DNA of 64,000 nt from the NCBI GenBank assembly GCA_023957385.1, contig JAMLGZ010000001.1, forward strand, positions 602,923 through 666,922, given 5' to 3'. Numbering within the stretch: position 1 is the stretch's first letter; each line of letters starts with the position of its first letter. The notes under the pieces were generated by a model that was not told the DNA's origin, did not search any database, and worked only from the letters and a program-made list of their open reading frames with translations. Position numbers and translations under genes: made by a program. The stretch is from Brumimicrobium sp. (lineage in GTDB: Bacteria > Bacteroidota > Bacteroidia > Flavobacteriales_D > Crocinitomicaceae). Positions 35,948 to 48,100 of this stretch are shown one piece after another.

Positions 35948-37123
35948 CTATTTAATAATCTCAAGTTTACGAATAGAGTTCTCTCCATTTTTAAACTGTA
36001 TCGTTATAAAATAAGTACCTTGTGTTAGATGTGATACATCAATATTATTAATATTTTCTTGTGATAGCATGAGATCTCCTACTATATTGTAAATAGAAAC
36101 AGCTTGTACATCATCGCTTCCATTATTTTCAATGATAACTTTATCTTTTGCTGGATTTGGATAGATTTTTAAAATAGTTGTATTTTGTTGATTTATATCA
36201 GATGTTCCACATTCAGTACTAGGCTTTAAATTTACTGTCAATGTATTTGAAGTAGAATTATCAGATGTTGGAGTACAAGTGGTTACTAATCTATAATCTG
36301 TATTATCTGTAATACCACTTACGGTTAATGTAGTCCCTGTTGCACCACTAATATCTGTCCATGTTCCAGTTCCTGCTGGAATTCTTTGTTGCCATTGAAG
36401 TGTAACCCCTAAATCATTAGAAGACCCAGTTGCTGAAAGGATAAAATCTTCATCTGGACATAAGTCTAATGATTCATTAGAAGAAATGATTCCTGCATCT
36501 GGCGCGCCATTACAAGTAGGAGTCGGTGTATATGTGCCTATGTGAATCATATAGTCTTCACTTTCACCAAACATATATTGTGTGCAGGCATCCATTGTGC
36601 TTACTTGAGTTGAATTATAGAGTAATCTGATTCTCATTCTATAATCTCCAGTAGGTGTACTAGCCGGTACGGTATAGTTAAAGCTAGTATTGCTTCCAGC
36701 CATTCCGTTGGAAGTTCCATAAGTTGGTGCTAAATTCTGACCAAACGTAGTTAATATTTCTTCGCTTTCCTCAAATGTTCCGTTGTTGTTTAAATCTAAC
36801 CATCCTCTTACATCAATCTGCCAGTATAAGTTATAGTCAGTTCCTATCTGAATTGCATACGTGTTTCCTTGCTCCAAATCTGGTGCGGTCAAACTAGTAA
36901 AATCCCCATAAGAACCAGAACTACATCCAGAGTTGCTATTATCTAATAAAGTGGTTTCACCTTGAATATTTACAGTTTTGATAGTGATATTTGGCGAACA
37001 TCCGTTACTGAAATCCGGAGTGCAATAACTTTGTGCGTTTATACTAGATGGTAAGAAGATAAATCCTCCAATTATAATTTGAGAGGCAAAACAAAAAGCA
37101 TTAAGTCTCCTTAATAATTCCAT
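35948..37123 (-). CDS. GEVED-domain T9SS type A cargo protein
   Basis: 391 residues with a signal peptide (ending near SINAQ). A GEVED domain of about 150 residues follows (YGDFTSLTAPDLEQGNTY, RGWLDLNNNGTFEESEEIL, GESEDYMIHIGTY), then one Ig-like segment (DAGIISSNESLDLCPDEDF; TDNTDYRLVTTCTPT), and the type A sorting domain over the last 80 residues (ILKIYPNPAKDKVIIEN, VSIYNIVGDLM, LTQGTYFITIQF, IRKLEI). It should be exported by the T9SS and attached to the surface or released. Unlike the three adhesins beyond it, it is on the minus strand and uses the type A signal. Confidence 0.92.
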   Translation of the reverse strand: MELLRRLNAFCFASQIIIGGFIFLPSSINAQSYCTPDFSNGCSPNITIKTVNIQGETTLLDNSNSGCSSGSYGDFTSLTAPDLEQGNTYAIQIGTDYNLYWQIDVRGWLDLNNNGTFEESEEILTTFGQNLAPTYGTSNGMAGSNTSFNYTVPASTPTGDYRMRIRLLYNSTQVSTMDACTQYMFGESEDYMIHIGTYTPTPTCNGAPDAGIISSNESLDLCPDEDFILSATGSSNDLGVTLQWQQRIPAGTGTWTDISGATGTTLTVSGITDNTDYRLVTTCTPTSDNSTSNTLTVNLKPSTECGTSDINQQNTTILKIYPNPAKDKVIIENNGSDDVQAVSIYNIVGDLMLSQENINNIDVSHLTQGTYFITIQFKNGENSIRKLEIIK

Positions 37124-37254
37124 AATGATGCATTTTTAACAAAATTAAATGAGTAATAATAATAAAATATAATATTTACATAATAGGTAAATATATATTA
37201 CAAAAGGTTATTAATGATGATTATCGGTAGTGAAGCAAATTCCAATAAAATATA

Positions 37255-37285
37255 CTTGTATATTCCATATTTAAGTATAAATTTG
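37255..37285 (+). promoter_or_regulatory. Promoter of first giant adhesin gene
   Basis: CTTG at 37255-37258 (one base off TTTG), a 19-base spacer and TAAATTTG at 37278-37285 fit the Bacteroidota consensus. It lies 33 bases before the ATG at 37319. Confidence 0.6.
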
Positions 37286-37318
37286 TCATGCTATTTATAT
37301 GAAACTTAATCTTTTACT

Positions 37319-40300
37319 ATGCTTATGAAAAATATTTTTTTTAGCTTATTACTTATAGTGCTATCTAGTACGCTATATAGTCAATTAACCACCACCTTTC
37401 GAATTAACTACAATCAGGGATTGATGAATTTGCCAGGACAAACCATTGAAGGATTAACTCCTGAGACTTATCTAATTGCCGGTACAAATATGTCCTTTTT
37501 ACCAATTTATGGGACCATTTTACAGTTAGATGCGGATGGTAACTTGATGTGGGCAAAAAGATATTTAGATAATTCTATTGCTTTCCAATTGAGTGATATT
37601 AAAAAGGATGTACCAAATAGTCAATATTATGCGTGTGGAGGCAGTTCTTCCAGTGACGCTGTTTTTATTAAAACAGATGCTAGCGGTAATTTAGTTGCTT
37701 CTAAAAGATTTGGAATATCCGAGGCTACAGGAGCTTATTTCAATAGAATTGTGAAAGCATCCGATGGTGGATATGTTGCTGTAGGGTATGTTACTGGATA
37801 TGATCCTGATGGAGTTGGACCTGAACCAAAGTTTAATGCACAAACTTATACAGATGGAGATGGGAATCAACAAACTGAGTCTATCTATTCTCCCTTAATT
37901 GTAAAGTTAGATGTGAATGGGAATCATGTTTGGCATAAAGTTTTTCGCTATTATAATAACGCTGCTAAAACACCTCCAGGACATGTGATTTTCAATAGTG
38001 CTTCATTTGCTGATATTGTTGAAACAGCAGATGGATATGTAGCGGTTGGGAGATATAAGGTGGCTAATTATGGTTCGAGCACTAATAGTGATGGAGAAGA
38101 TAACACTGCAACTGATGCACTTGTTTTAAAGACCGATTTTAACGGTAATGTGACCTATCATGTACAGTATGATGCGCTTAATTTTTCTGCTACGCAAGAT
38201 AGTAAAAGTCTGTATGCAATAAATAAAACATCAGCTGGAACTCCCATAGCCGTTGGAACTTCTAAAACGGATGAATGGATTGTAAAGTTTGGAGCAACTG
38301 GAAATTCCTTTAACTCTACCTTTAGTCAAAGTTTCTATATTAGTGGACTGTTATCACGCCATGTTTTTGATGCGGCTAATATATATGAGGTATCAGGAAC
38401 TACTGATCTCGCGATCACAGGTTTGTACATAAATATGTCTAGTCTTATTCCATCTTTTGGTACTTATACTCATAGAATAAATAGCACAGCAAATACAAAT
38501 GTGTTTGCAAAATCGTATTCAGCTGGTTTGATAAGCGGTATTTTAGCTAATGGCTCATTAACACAAGATAATAGCTTTATCCTGTGTTCTACAAGCATGG
38601 GGATGACTGGATATGATTATCATGTTATAAAGACAGATCCCAATGGAGATGTCCCTTTAGATGCTTGTGCACCAAATAATATTAACCCAAAATCTGCTAC
38701 AATTTCCCCTACCAATCCATCACCTTATTATAATAGTTGGTCTGGAACAGTAAAAAGTCAGAGCATCAGTATTGTTGTCTCTAATATATCTCCAACACAA
38801 TCTGTTCAATGTAGAAAAATTATCTGTACCCCACCTCCTGCACCAACAGCAACTGTGGCTTCTCAGCCGGGTTGTGGACAAACAACAGGAAGCGTTACAG
38901 TATCAGGGCTGCCTTCTAGTGGAACTTGGACAGTAACTACTTATCCGGGAGCAACAACTGTAACAGGTTCAGGAACTTCTACAACAATCTCAAATTTACC
39001 TCCGGGGACATATACTTTTACCGTGACTGTGGCAGGATGTGAGTCTAACGCATCAAATCAAGTAACTATTAATAATCCGCCTGTAACTCCAGTGGCAAAT
39101 CCATCAGCTACTCCAAGTTCAGTTTGTGAGGGAGAAAATGTGCAATTAAACGCTGGATCATTTAGTTCATATTCTTGGACAGGTCCTGGTGGCTTTACAA
39201 GTAATGTACAGAATCCAGTAATTACAAATATTACAAGTACGGGAACATATACCTTGACAGTTACTGCGAATGGATGTACATCTGCGCCTGTTACTGTGAC
39301 GGTTACTGTAAACCCTAAACCAGCTCCTCCAACAGCTTCAAATCAGAGTTTTTGTGCTTCTGCAACCGTAAATGATTTAACGGCAACAGGAACGGGTGTT
39401 CAATGGTATTCTTCGGCTTCAGGTGGAACCGCTCTTTCGTCAGGACAAGCCTTAACAACAGGTACATATTGGGTATCGCAAACATCTGGAGGATGTGAGA
39501 GTGATCGAGTGAGTATAAATGTTACGATTAACTCATTGCCAAATGTCAATATCTCTTCTCAAAGTAATGTTACATGTAATGGAGATAACGATGGCTCAGC
39601 TACGGTAACCGCTACAGGTGGTGGATCTTTATCTTATTCTTGGAGTCCTTCAGGAGGAAATGGTGCAACAGCATCAGGATTAGCACCAGGTACTTATACC
39701 GTAACTGTAACTGATGGGAATACCTGTCAAAACACTGCTTCTGTAACAATCACAGAGCCTTCAGTAATAGCCCTTACTACAAGTTCTTCTACTTCGGATT
39801 GTTCAGTGAATAATGGAACAGCAACGGTATCTGTAACTGGAGGGAATGGAGGTAATACTTATTATTGGGATGATCCAAGTCATCAAACAACTTCAACTGC
39901 TATTGGCTTAGGTGCAGGAACATATAACGTAGTAGTAACAGATAGTAAGAACTGTTCTCAAACAGCATCTATTGTTGTAAATAATCCAAATGCTCCCGTA
40001 ATTTCAAATGTAGCTGTAACAAATGCAACCTGTGAAGATGGAACGGATGGAAGTATTGCTATTACTGTTACTAGTGGAACACCAGGTTATACTTATTCAT
40101 GGTCTCCTAGTGGAGGTACTTCAGCATCAGCTACTAATTTAGCATCTGGTACATATACAGTTACTGTAACAGATAATGCTGGTTGTTCGAAGGATTCAAC
40201 AATTGCAGTTTCATTCAATAATCCTAAACCTGTGGTTACAGCTAGTGCATTGACTACAACTTTATGTGAAGGAGATGATATAAATCTTGAGGCAAACATT

Positions 40301-41752
40301 GTTGTAGGAAATAATATTACTTATAATTGGAATGGTCCTGGTGGTTTTACAAGTTCAGACCAAAATCCAACTATTACAGGAGCATCTACAAGCGCTTCTG
40401 GAACTTATACAGTGACTGTAACAGGAGATGGGTCTTGTAGTTCAGATCAAAGTTCTGTTGTAGTAACGGTAAACACAACTCCGTTAGAGCCTACTGCATC
40501 GAGTTCACAAAGCTTCTGTGGTTCTGCAAGCGTTAGTGATTTATCAGCAAGCGGTTCAAATATTCAGTGGTATTCTTCTGCTTCTGGAGGTACTCCTCTA
40601 GCTGGAAGTGATGCATTAGTAGATGGAGATACTTATTATGCTACCCAATCCAATGGAACATGTGAAAGTAATTCAACTGCTGTTACTGTTTCAATTGATG
40701 CGTCTAGTGATGCAGGTACAATTAGTGGAGATAATTCAATTTGTGAAGGTGAGTCTATTCAGTTAACAAGCGATGGTGATGCGGGAGGAACATGGAGTTC
40801 TAGCAATAATGGGACAGCTTCTGTAGATGGTTCAGGTGAAGTTATCGGAAACGATGTAGGAAGTACCACCATTAGTTATACGGTAAGTGGTTCAGGCGTT
40901 TGTCCAGATGTGAGTGCTCAGTTTGTGGTTACTGTTAATCCAAAGCCAATCATCAGTCTAGCAGGTTCATCTAGCTCAGTTTGTGAAGGTGATAATATTC
41001 AGCTTTCTGGGGATGTAACTAATAATGTAACAAATCCTGATTATTCATGGACTGGACCAAATGGATTTACTAGTTCATCTCAAAATCCAACTATTCCAGA
41101 TGCATTTTCATCAGATGGGGGTACTTATACTTTGATAGTTACTTCAGCTGAAAATTGTGGATCGGATAACGGTACTGTAGAAATTATAGTAAACCCTATT
41201 CCAGTAATTAATAACGTTGATGAATATACATTAGGTGGATGTGCGGGCAATCCTCTCGAATTAGAAGTTACTAATCCTAATAGTAATTATACCTATCATT
41301 GGGTATTTGATAATAATGAGGTGCATAATGGAATCAATTATACACTAGAACCTGTAACAACTCTAAATGCAGGGACTTATTACGTTTATGCACAAACAGA
41401 TCAGAATTGTGAGGCTTTAGCTGAAATAATTACAGTCAAGGTTGATAATTGTGGCGTTGAAGTTGTCGAAACTTTCTCACCGAATGGAGATGGTGTAAAC
41501 GACTTCTTCAACATCTCTAATTTAGATGCATATCCTAATACTGAAGTTTGGATTTATACACGTTGGGGCTTTGAAGTTTACCACAGTGAAAACTATCTGA
41601 ATGACTGGGATGGTACTTCTCAAAGTAAATTAAATGTTGGAAAAGATATTCTTCCGGAAGGTACTTATTACTATATGATTAAATTAGGTGGAGGAGAAGG
41701 TATTCCAAAATCTGGTGAAACTCTGAAAGGATTTGTATATTTAAAAAGATAA
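37319..41752 (+). CDS. Giant T9SS type B adhesin 1
   Basis: 1477 residues; the start may be MLMK (37319) or MKNIFF (37325), both giving the same signal peptide. Residues about 20-490 contain propeller-like repeats (LQLDADGNLMWAKRYLD, VKASDGGYVAVGYVTG, LIVKLDVNGNHVWHKVF, VETADGYVAVGRYKV). From about 500 it is a chain of Ig-like and SprB-like modules: ASNQSFCASATVNDLTATG, SNVTCNGDNDGSATVTATGG, CEGDDINLEANIVVGN, SSQSFCGSASVSDLSASG. The last 90 residues are the CHU_C type B signal (ETFSPNGDGVNDFFNISNL, WIYTRWGFEVYH, WDGTSQSKLNVGKDILPEG). Probably a surface filament or attachment protein. Element copy C lies 5 bases after its stop. Confidence 0.9.
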   Translation: MLMKNIFFSLLLIVLSSTLYSQLTTTFRINYNQGLMNLPGQTIEGLTPETYLIAGTNMSFLPIYGTILQLDADGNLMWAKRYLDNSIAFQLSDIKKDVPNSQYYACGGSSSSDAVFIKTDASGNLVASKRFGISEATGAYFNRIVKASDGGYVAVGYVTGYDPDGVGPEPKFNAQTYTDGDGNQQTESIYSPLIVKLDVNGNHVWHKVFRYYNNAAKTPPGHVIFNSASFADIVETADGYVAVGRYKVANYGSSTNSDGEDNTATDALVLKTDFNGNVTYHVQYDALNFSATQDSKSLYAINKTSAGTPIAVGTSKTDEWIVKFGATGNSFNSTFSQSFYISGLLSRHVFDAANIYEVSGTTDLAITGLYINMSSLIPSFGTYTHRINSTANTNVFAKSYSAGLISGILANGSLTQDNSFILCSTSMGMTGYDYHVIKTDPNGDVPLDACAPNNINPKSATISPTNPSPYYNSWSGTVKSQSISIVVSNISPTQSVQCRKIICTPPPAPTATVASQPGCGQTTGSVTVSGLPSSGTWTVTTYPGATTVTGSGTSTTISNLPPGTYTFTVTVAGCESNASNQVTINNPPVTPVANPSATPSSVCEGENVQLNAGSFSSYSWTGPGGFTSNVQNPVITNITSTGTYTLTVTANGCTSAPVTVTVTVNPKPAPPTASNQSFCASATVNDLTATGTGVQWYSSASGGTALSSGQALTTGTYWVSQTSGGCESDRVSINVTINSLPNVNISSQSNVTCNGDNDGSATVTATGGGSLSYSWSPSGGNGATASGLAPGTYTVTVTDGNTCQNTASVTITEPSVIALTTSSSTSDCSVNNGTATVSVTGGNGGNTYYWDDPSHQTTSTAIGLGAGTYNVVVTDSKNCSQTASIVVNNPNAPVISNVAVTNATCEDGTDGSIAITVTSGTPGYTYSWSPSGGTSASATNLASGTYTVTVTDNAGCSKDSTIAVSFNNPKPVVTASALTTTLCEGDDINLEANIVVGNNITYNWNGPGGFTSSDQNPTITGASTSASGTYTVTVTGDGSCSSDQSSVVVTVNTTPLEPTASSSQSFCGSASVSDLSASGSNIQWYSSASGGTPLAGSDALVDGDTYYATQSNGTCESNSTAVTVSIDASSDAGTISGDNSICEGESIQLTSDGDAGGTWSSSNNGTASVDGSGEVIGNDVGSTTISYTVSGSGVCPDVSAQFVVTVNPKPIISLAGSSSSVCEGDNIQLSGDVTNNVTNPDYSWTGPNGFTSSSQNPTIPDAFSSDGGTYTLIVTSAENCGSDNGTVEIIVNPIPVINNVDEYTLGGCAGNPLELEVTNPNSNYTYHWVFDNNEVHNGINYTLEPVTTLNAGTYYVYAQTDQNCEALAEIITVKVDNCGVEVVETFSPNGDGVNDFFNISNLDAYPNTEVWIYTRWGFEVYHSENYLNDWDGTSQSKLNVGKDILPEGTYYYMIKLGGGEGIPKSGETLKGFVYLKR

Positions 41753-41757
41753 TTATA

Positions 41758-42042
41758 ATTCTTAACCCGTTGTGCATTTAGAATAAAATATAAATGAATA
41801 GTATTAGACCCCGACACTCCTTCGTCCGTCGGAGTGACAATTCCTAGGGTGAATAAGGCGGTCGGCTTTGCCGACCGATAGCCTTACCTCACAATTGTCA
41901 CCCCGAGAACCTTGGTTGCTCGGGGTCTATCTTTTTAAATAATTCTTATTTCTTACATTCTCGCAGATTAAACACAATTCATAAATATAGTATAAATTAT
42001 TGATTTTATTTATCTTTTGTAAATGTACAACGGGTTATTCTT
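41758..42042. mobile_element. Inverted-repeat element copy C (273 bp) with 6-bp target duplication
   Basis: The element spans 41764-42036. The ends AACCCGTTGTGCATTTA and TAAATGTACAACGGGTT are inverted repeats matching at 16 of 17 positions. Perfect direct repeats ATTCTT flank it (41758-41763, 42037-42042). The core holds nested inverted repeats: TAGACCCCGA (41805-41814) with TCGGGGTCTA (41920-41929); CACTCC with GGAGTG; CGGTCGGC-TTT-GCCGACCG (41859-41877) inside TAAGG/CCTTA; and CCCCGAG/CTCGGGG (41901-41925). It has no coding potential. It is the best-preserved copy and is a MITE-like non-autonomous element. The rest of the 41753-42156 gap holds only the terminator described next. Confidence 0.88.
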
Positions 42043-42053
42043 GCTAGAATATT

Positions 42054-42082
42054 AAGGAGGTCTTTATAAGATCTCCTTTTTT
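42054..42082 (+). terminator. Terminator of giant adhesin 1, displaced by element C
   Basis: AAGGAGGTCTT (42054-42064), loop TAT and AAGATCTCCTT (42068-42078) form an 11-bp stem with one G-T pair, followed by four T and TATTT. It now lies about 300 bases past the stop codon because element copy C sits between. Confidence 0.8.
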
Positions 42083-42156
42083 ATTTCTTATAGGAATGAT
42101 ATATGTTAAAAAAATGATATATTTATGACTTAAAGATATTTTAAAACAAACTACTT

Positions 42157-45100
42157 ATGAAAAAGATAATTCTATTTGCGTGGATTCTAATAACTTATGT
42201 CATTTCTTATGGGCAATTTGTTGAAAATAGAGGACAGGTTGTTGATTTTAATCAGGATTTTCATCCAGAGGTAAAATTTTATTATGGTGGCTCAGATGCT
42301 TCTGTATATTTCCAAGATGATCGGGTTGTTTATAATTTTATTGAAAAAGAAACTATTGATTTTGTCAAGTACGATAATGACAGAGCTGGATATGAAGAAG
42401 CTTTGCGCCAACAAAAAGCTACTTATCACCGTATGGATATGGTTTTTCAAAATGCTGAGCTAAATCCAAATTTTTCTACAGGAAAACAAATGCAGGGTGT
42501 TACCCATTATTATTTGAATAAACGAAATGGTATCAGAGATGTTCGTTCCTTTGAATCATTTCGATATGAGAATATATATCCAAATATTGATGCGGTTTTT
42601 TATTATACTGCGAATGGATTAAAGTATGATTTGGTACTTCAATCGGGTGCTAATATTAATGATATTCGCTTGAAGTTTGAAGGTGCAAATGTTCAAATCA
42701 AAGATGAGAAATTAGTTATTTCTACAAGCTATAAGGATTTAACAGAAGAAATCCCCCTCTCCTTCATTAATGGTGATTCCAAGAATGCTGTTGCCGTAGA
42801 TTATATCTTGAATAATGATGGAACAGTTGGTTTTAGGTTGAAAAATAAAATTACTTATTCCACATTGACCATTGACCCTGTTTTAGAATGGAGTACTTAT
42901 TATAATCAGGGACCAGGAGGAAGTGGTTATATAGATTACATTTCTAATCACTTAGATGACAATGGAAATTATTTTAGTTATGGAATGGCTCCTAATGCAG
43001 CAAATGCTTATCCAGTTGTAGGACCAGGGACTGCTTATACATCTAATCTCAATGGAACAGCTGATGCATATTTAATGAAGTTTAAACCCAATAGGAGTTT
43101 GGAATGGGCAACGTATTTAGGTGGTTCTGATTACGAACAAATATATGGAGATTTTCAAATTACTTCTTCAGGGAACATCCTTCATGTTGTCGGAGAGAGA
43201 ATAACTGCTGGTGCACCCTTTACCAATGGAGGAGGGTATTATGCCAATACAGCAAATCGAAACTTCTGGGCGCGATTTAATATTTCAACAGGTACTTTAT
43301 TACATTTAACTAGTCTATCTAGTGGCTATCGGCCAAATATTGCTGTAAGTAAAAACAGTGGAAATGTGGCTATTATTAATGACGCTTATGATTTTAACAA
43401 CCTACCAGTTATGAATCGTACTGGAGCGTATTATCAAGCTACAAGTGGTGGCTCTAGAGATATGGGATTACTAATGTTTAATTCCTCTTACAATCAAATA
43501 TGGGGTACTTTCTTAGGAGGACCTGGCTCACAAGAAGGATATATGTGTACTTTTGATAACAATGACAACCTTTACTTTGCAGGTGGTTCGGATTGGCTTA
43601 CAGCCTCAAATCCAACCACCGAAAAATTGCAAAACCTAGCAGGCGCCTACAATAAAACAATTGCTGAGGGAGGAACAAATGTTTCTTTTGGAAAATTTGA
43701 TGCTAATGGAGCCTTAGTTTGGCATACACTGTATGGTGGTAACGTTAGTGATGGACGAGTGGGCCAGCAAGGAATACGTCCACAAATAACTATTAATCCT
43801 TATACCAATGATGTGATTCTTGCTTTTAATACAACCAGTAATAATCTACCCTTGCAAAATATGGGGGGAGGAGCTTATTATAAAGGCGTTCCTACAGATC
43901 CAGATTTTAGTGGGGGTGGTAGTTATTGGAATTATGCTGCATATATCGCCATTTTTAATACCAATGGAGTTCGAAATCATGGTACTTATTATTATACAGG
44001 AAATGGAGGTGGTGATTTGATTCAAAATATTGCTTTTGGAGGTTGTAATAAGATGTATGTTGGTAGTACAGGAATGTCAACAAGACCTCTTACAGGAGCT
44101 TCTTCAGGCTATAACTTACTACTAGGAACCTCAAGTTCAAGAAGTGGGTATATCACGATGTTAGATGCAACTAATTATGGTTTTGAATGGGATAGTTATA
44201 TAAATACTAATGTATCTTACGAAGCTTTTGTTGCAGCAAATACCAACTTCGCTCCATTTTATACAACAACTAAATTATGGTACAACAATCTACCTACAGT
44301 TGATCCAGGGGGTGGAGCATATTTTGAAGGAACTTCTTCCGACCCTACATCAAGTGGTTTAGATATAGCTCAATTCCATCCTTCCTTACCGCCAACTTTA
44401 ACCGATCAAACAATTTGTGCCGGACAATCGGTGAATTTAACAGCATCCAGTGGTATGGGAGCACCTTATAATTGGTACACTTCACCAGGATCTACAACTC
44501 CTGTGCATACTGGATCAACTTATAATGTTTCTCCAGGAAGTACTACTACCTATTATGTATCATCGGGAACAGGCATGTGTGCAAGTCCTAAAGCCCCAGT
44601 GACTGTTACAGTAAATCCTGGTCCCAATGCTGGAACTATGTCTGGAACTCCTAGCATGTGTGTAGGAAGTACTTCTAATTTTAGTATTACAGGAGGTGAT
44701 AGTGGAGGTACTTGGGCATCATCAAATCCAACAGCCGCATCTGTGAATGGTTCAGGTGTTGTAACTGCAAATGCAACAGGTACAGCTACTATTACTTATA
44801 CTGTAAATGGTACGGGAGGATGTCCAAATGCTGTGGCCCAAATTACCGTTACAGTAAACTCAATTCCTGCAGCGCCAACTGCTTCGAATCAAAGTTTTTG
44901 TGGCTCTGGAACAGTTGGTAATTTAGTACCATCTGGAACTGGTTATACGTGGCATGCGAATGCCTCTACACCTGGTATTTTATTACCTGGAACTGCCCTT
45001 ACAAATGGGAATACATATTATGTACAGCAAACAGTTAATGGCTGTGCAAGCCCTAGAACTCCTGTAACAGTTACTATTACACCAATTCCATCTGCACCAA

Positions 45101-48100
45101 TGGCTGCTAATCAAAGCTTCTGTGGTAGTGCAACAGTTGCTAATTTGACTGCTAGTGGAAGTAATATACAGTGGTATTCAAGTGCTTCAGGAGGTACTCC
45201 ACTTTCTAGTGGAACAGCCCTTACAAATGGTGGAACATACTATGCCTCTCAGACGGTGAGTGGTTGTGAAAGTACTAGAACTCCTGTAACAGTTACTATT
45301 ACACCAATCCCATCTGCACCAATGGCTGCTAATCAAAGCTTTTGTGGTAGCGCAACAGTTGCAAATTTAACTGCAAGCGGAAGTAATATTCAGTGGTATT
45401 CAAGTGCTTCTGGAGGCACTCCACTTTCCAGTGGAACAGCTCTTACAAATGGAGGAACATACTATGCCTCTCAGACAGTGAGTGGTTGTGAAAGTACTCG
45501 AACTTCAGTAACAGTTACTATTACACCAATTCCATCTGCACCTACAACTACTAGTCAAAGTTTCTGTGGTAGTGCAACAGTCGCTAACTTGACTGCTAGT
45601 GGAAGTAATATTCAATGGTATGCAAATGCCTCAGGCGGTTCTCCACTTTCCAGTGGAACAGCCCTTACAAACGGCGGAACGTATTATGCTACTCAAACTG
45701 TGGGCGGTTGCGAGAGCCCTCGTATCGCCATATCAGTCACTATTACACCAATTCCATCTGCACCAACTGCAACTAACCAAAGTTTCTGTGGGGGGGCTAC
45801 AGTTGGGGATTTAACTGCTGGTGGAAGTAATATACAATGGTACTCTAGTGCCTCAGGCGGCTCTCCACTTTCCAATGGAACAGCTCTTACAAATGGAGGA
45901 ACATATTATACATCACAAACGGTGAACGGTTGTGAAAGCACAAGACAATCTATAACAGTTACTATTAATACTCCTGCAAATGCAGGAACAATTAGTGGTT
46001 CAACTGCTGTTTGTCAAGGAGGAACTATAAATTTGAGTACAAATGGTGATACGGGTGGTAGTTGGTCTGTAAACAATGGAAACGCTACTGTAAGTAATGG
46101 AGTGGTTACTGGAGTGAATTCAGGAAGTGTAACCGTGACTTATACTGTTAATGGAAGTGGTGCTTGTCCAAATTCTACAGCGAATTATTCGATAACTGTG
46201 AACTCACTTCCAACTGTTAGCGTAACTGGTGATAATATAACTTGTAATGGTCTAAACGATGGATCAGCTTCTGTTACTGTAACAGGGAATGGTGGATATA
46301 CATATACTTGGTCACCTAATGTTAGTACTGGATCTACAGCGACTGGGTTAGCACCTGGATCTTATTCTGTCACAGTTAATGATGTGAATGGATGCTCCGA
46401 AACTAAATCAATTGTGATTTCTCAACCAGCTGCTATTGTATTAAATGCTAGTGTTGTTTCGGATGCAACATGTGGAGGAAATGATGGAAGCGTTACAGTT
46501 AACGCTTCTGGAGGTACGGGAGGATTCACCTATTCTTGGAATGATCCTAATAATCAAACTTCTGCAACAGCTAGTAACTTAGGAGCTGGAACATATATTG
46601 TTACCGTAACAGATGCTTCTGGCTGTTCAAATACTGCAAGTGTTGTAATCAGTAATACTAGTGGTCCTTCTGTAACTCTTAATTTACTACAAGCATTATC
46701 TTGTAATGGAGATTCAGATGCGATTCTTGAAAGTACAGTTACTGGTGGTCAAACTCCATATACTTACTCATGGAGTAACGGAGCAAATTCGGGTACGGCT
46801 ATTAATTTAGGAGCTGGAACTTATACATTGTCAGTTACCGATGCTGACGGTTGTTTAACAGCTGAATCTTATACTGTTACGGAACCAGATCAAATTGCGA
46901 TGACTTTTGCAACTACAGACGCAAATTGTGGAAGTTCAGATGGTTCAGCTACTGTCACTCCTACTGGTGGAACAGGCGCTTACACCTATTCTTGGAATGA
47001 CCCTAATAATCAAACTACGGCAACTGCAACTAACATGGCTGCTGGAACTTATACAGTAGAAATTACTGATGCAAATGGATGTTCACAAACGGATGATGTT
47101 ACTATCGCTAATCCAAGTGCACCAACGCTGAATATCTCTACTCAACAAAATGTAAATTGTGATGCAGATGAAACAGGAAGTGTAACTGTTTCTGCAACTG
47201 GCGGAACAGGTAACTATACTTATTCTTGGATGCCTAATGTAAGTACTTCCAATAGTGCAACAGATTTAGGTGTTGGGACTTATGAGGTGACAGTAACAGA
47301 TGATGCAGGTTGTTCTACACCAATTACAATTAATATTACAGCGAATAATCCAACTCCAACAGTTATAGCAAATGCTGTTACATCAGTACTTTGTGAAGGA
47401 GAAGACATCTTGCTTCAAGGAGCGGTAGCTAATGGTGGTAGTAATCCAACTTATATCTGGACTGGACCTAATGGATATACTGGAGTAGGACAAAATCAAA
47501 CTATTCCTAATGCAACTGTAGATGCAGATGGCGAATATAGTTTTGTGGTTATAGGTGCGGGTGGTTGTACTTCAGATACAGCTACCGTTGATGTTACTGT
47601 ATACGCTAAACCAGTTGCAATTGCTTCAGCTGATGAAACATCTGTTTGCGAGGGAGGAACACTTACTCTTATAGGTGATGGTGGAGCTGCTTATCTATGG
47701 ACTGGACCAAATGGGTTTACAAGTAATGAACAGAATCCAACTATCTCAAATCTTACTTTGAATGAAGGAGGAACTTATACGCTAACTGTAATCTCTAGCG
47801 ATGGATGTGAATCTGATGCAGCTACAGTTCAAATTGTTATAACTCCAGCCTCAACTTCATCTGGATATATAGAAACAACAATGTCAGTTTGTGTAGGCGA
47901 GAATGTTACTTTACAGGTTACTAATCCTGATAGTTCAATGATATATACATGGATTTTTGATGATAATAGTATTGGGCAAGGAACGAGTATGACGTTCTCT
48001 CCTATAAGTCTAGATGATAGAGGAGCTTATCTTATTTATGGAGCTGAAAATGGTAATTGTAGTGCTGTAGTGGAAATCATTAAATTAAATGTAGAGGCAT

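Noticed and set aside
45081..45968. Regular repeats that could suggest a CRISPR array
   Set aside because: Units are 222 bases, wholly coding and in frame with a long protein; no short repeat-spacer pattern and no cas genes are present.
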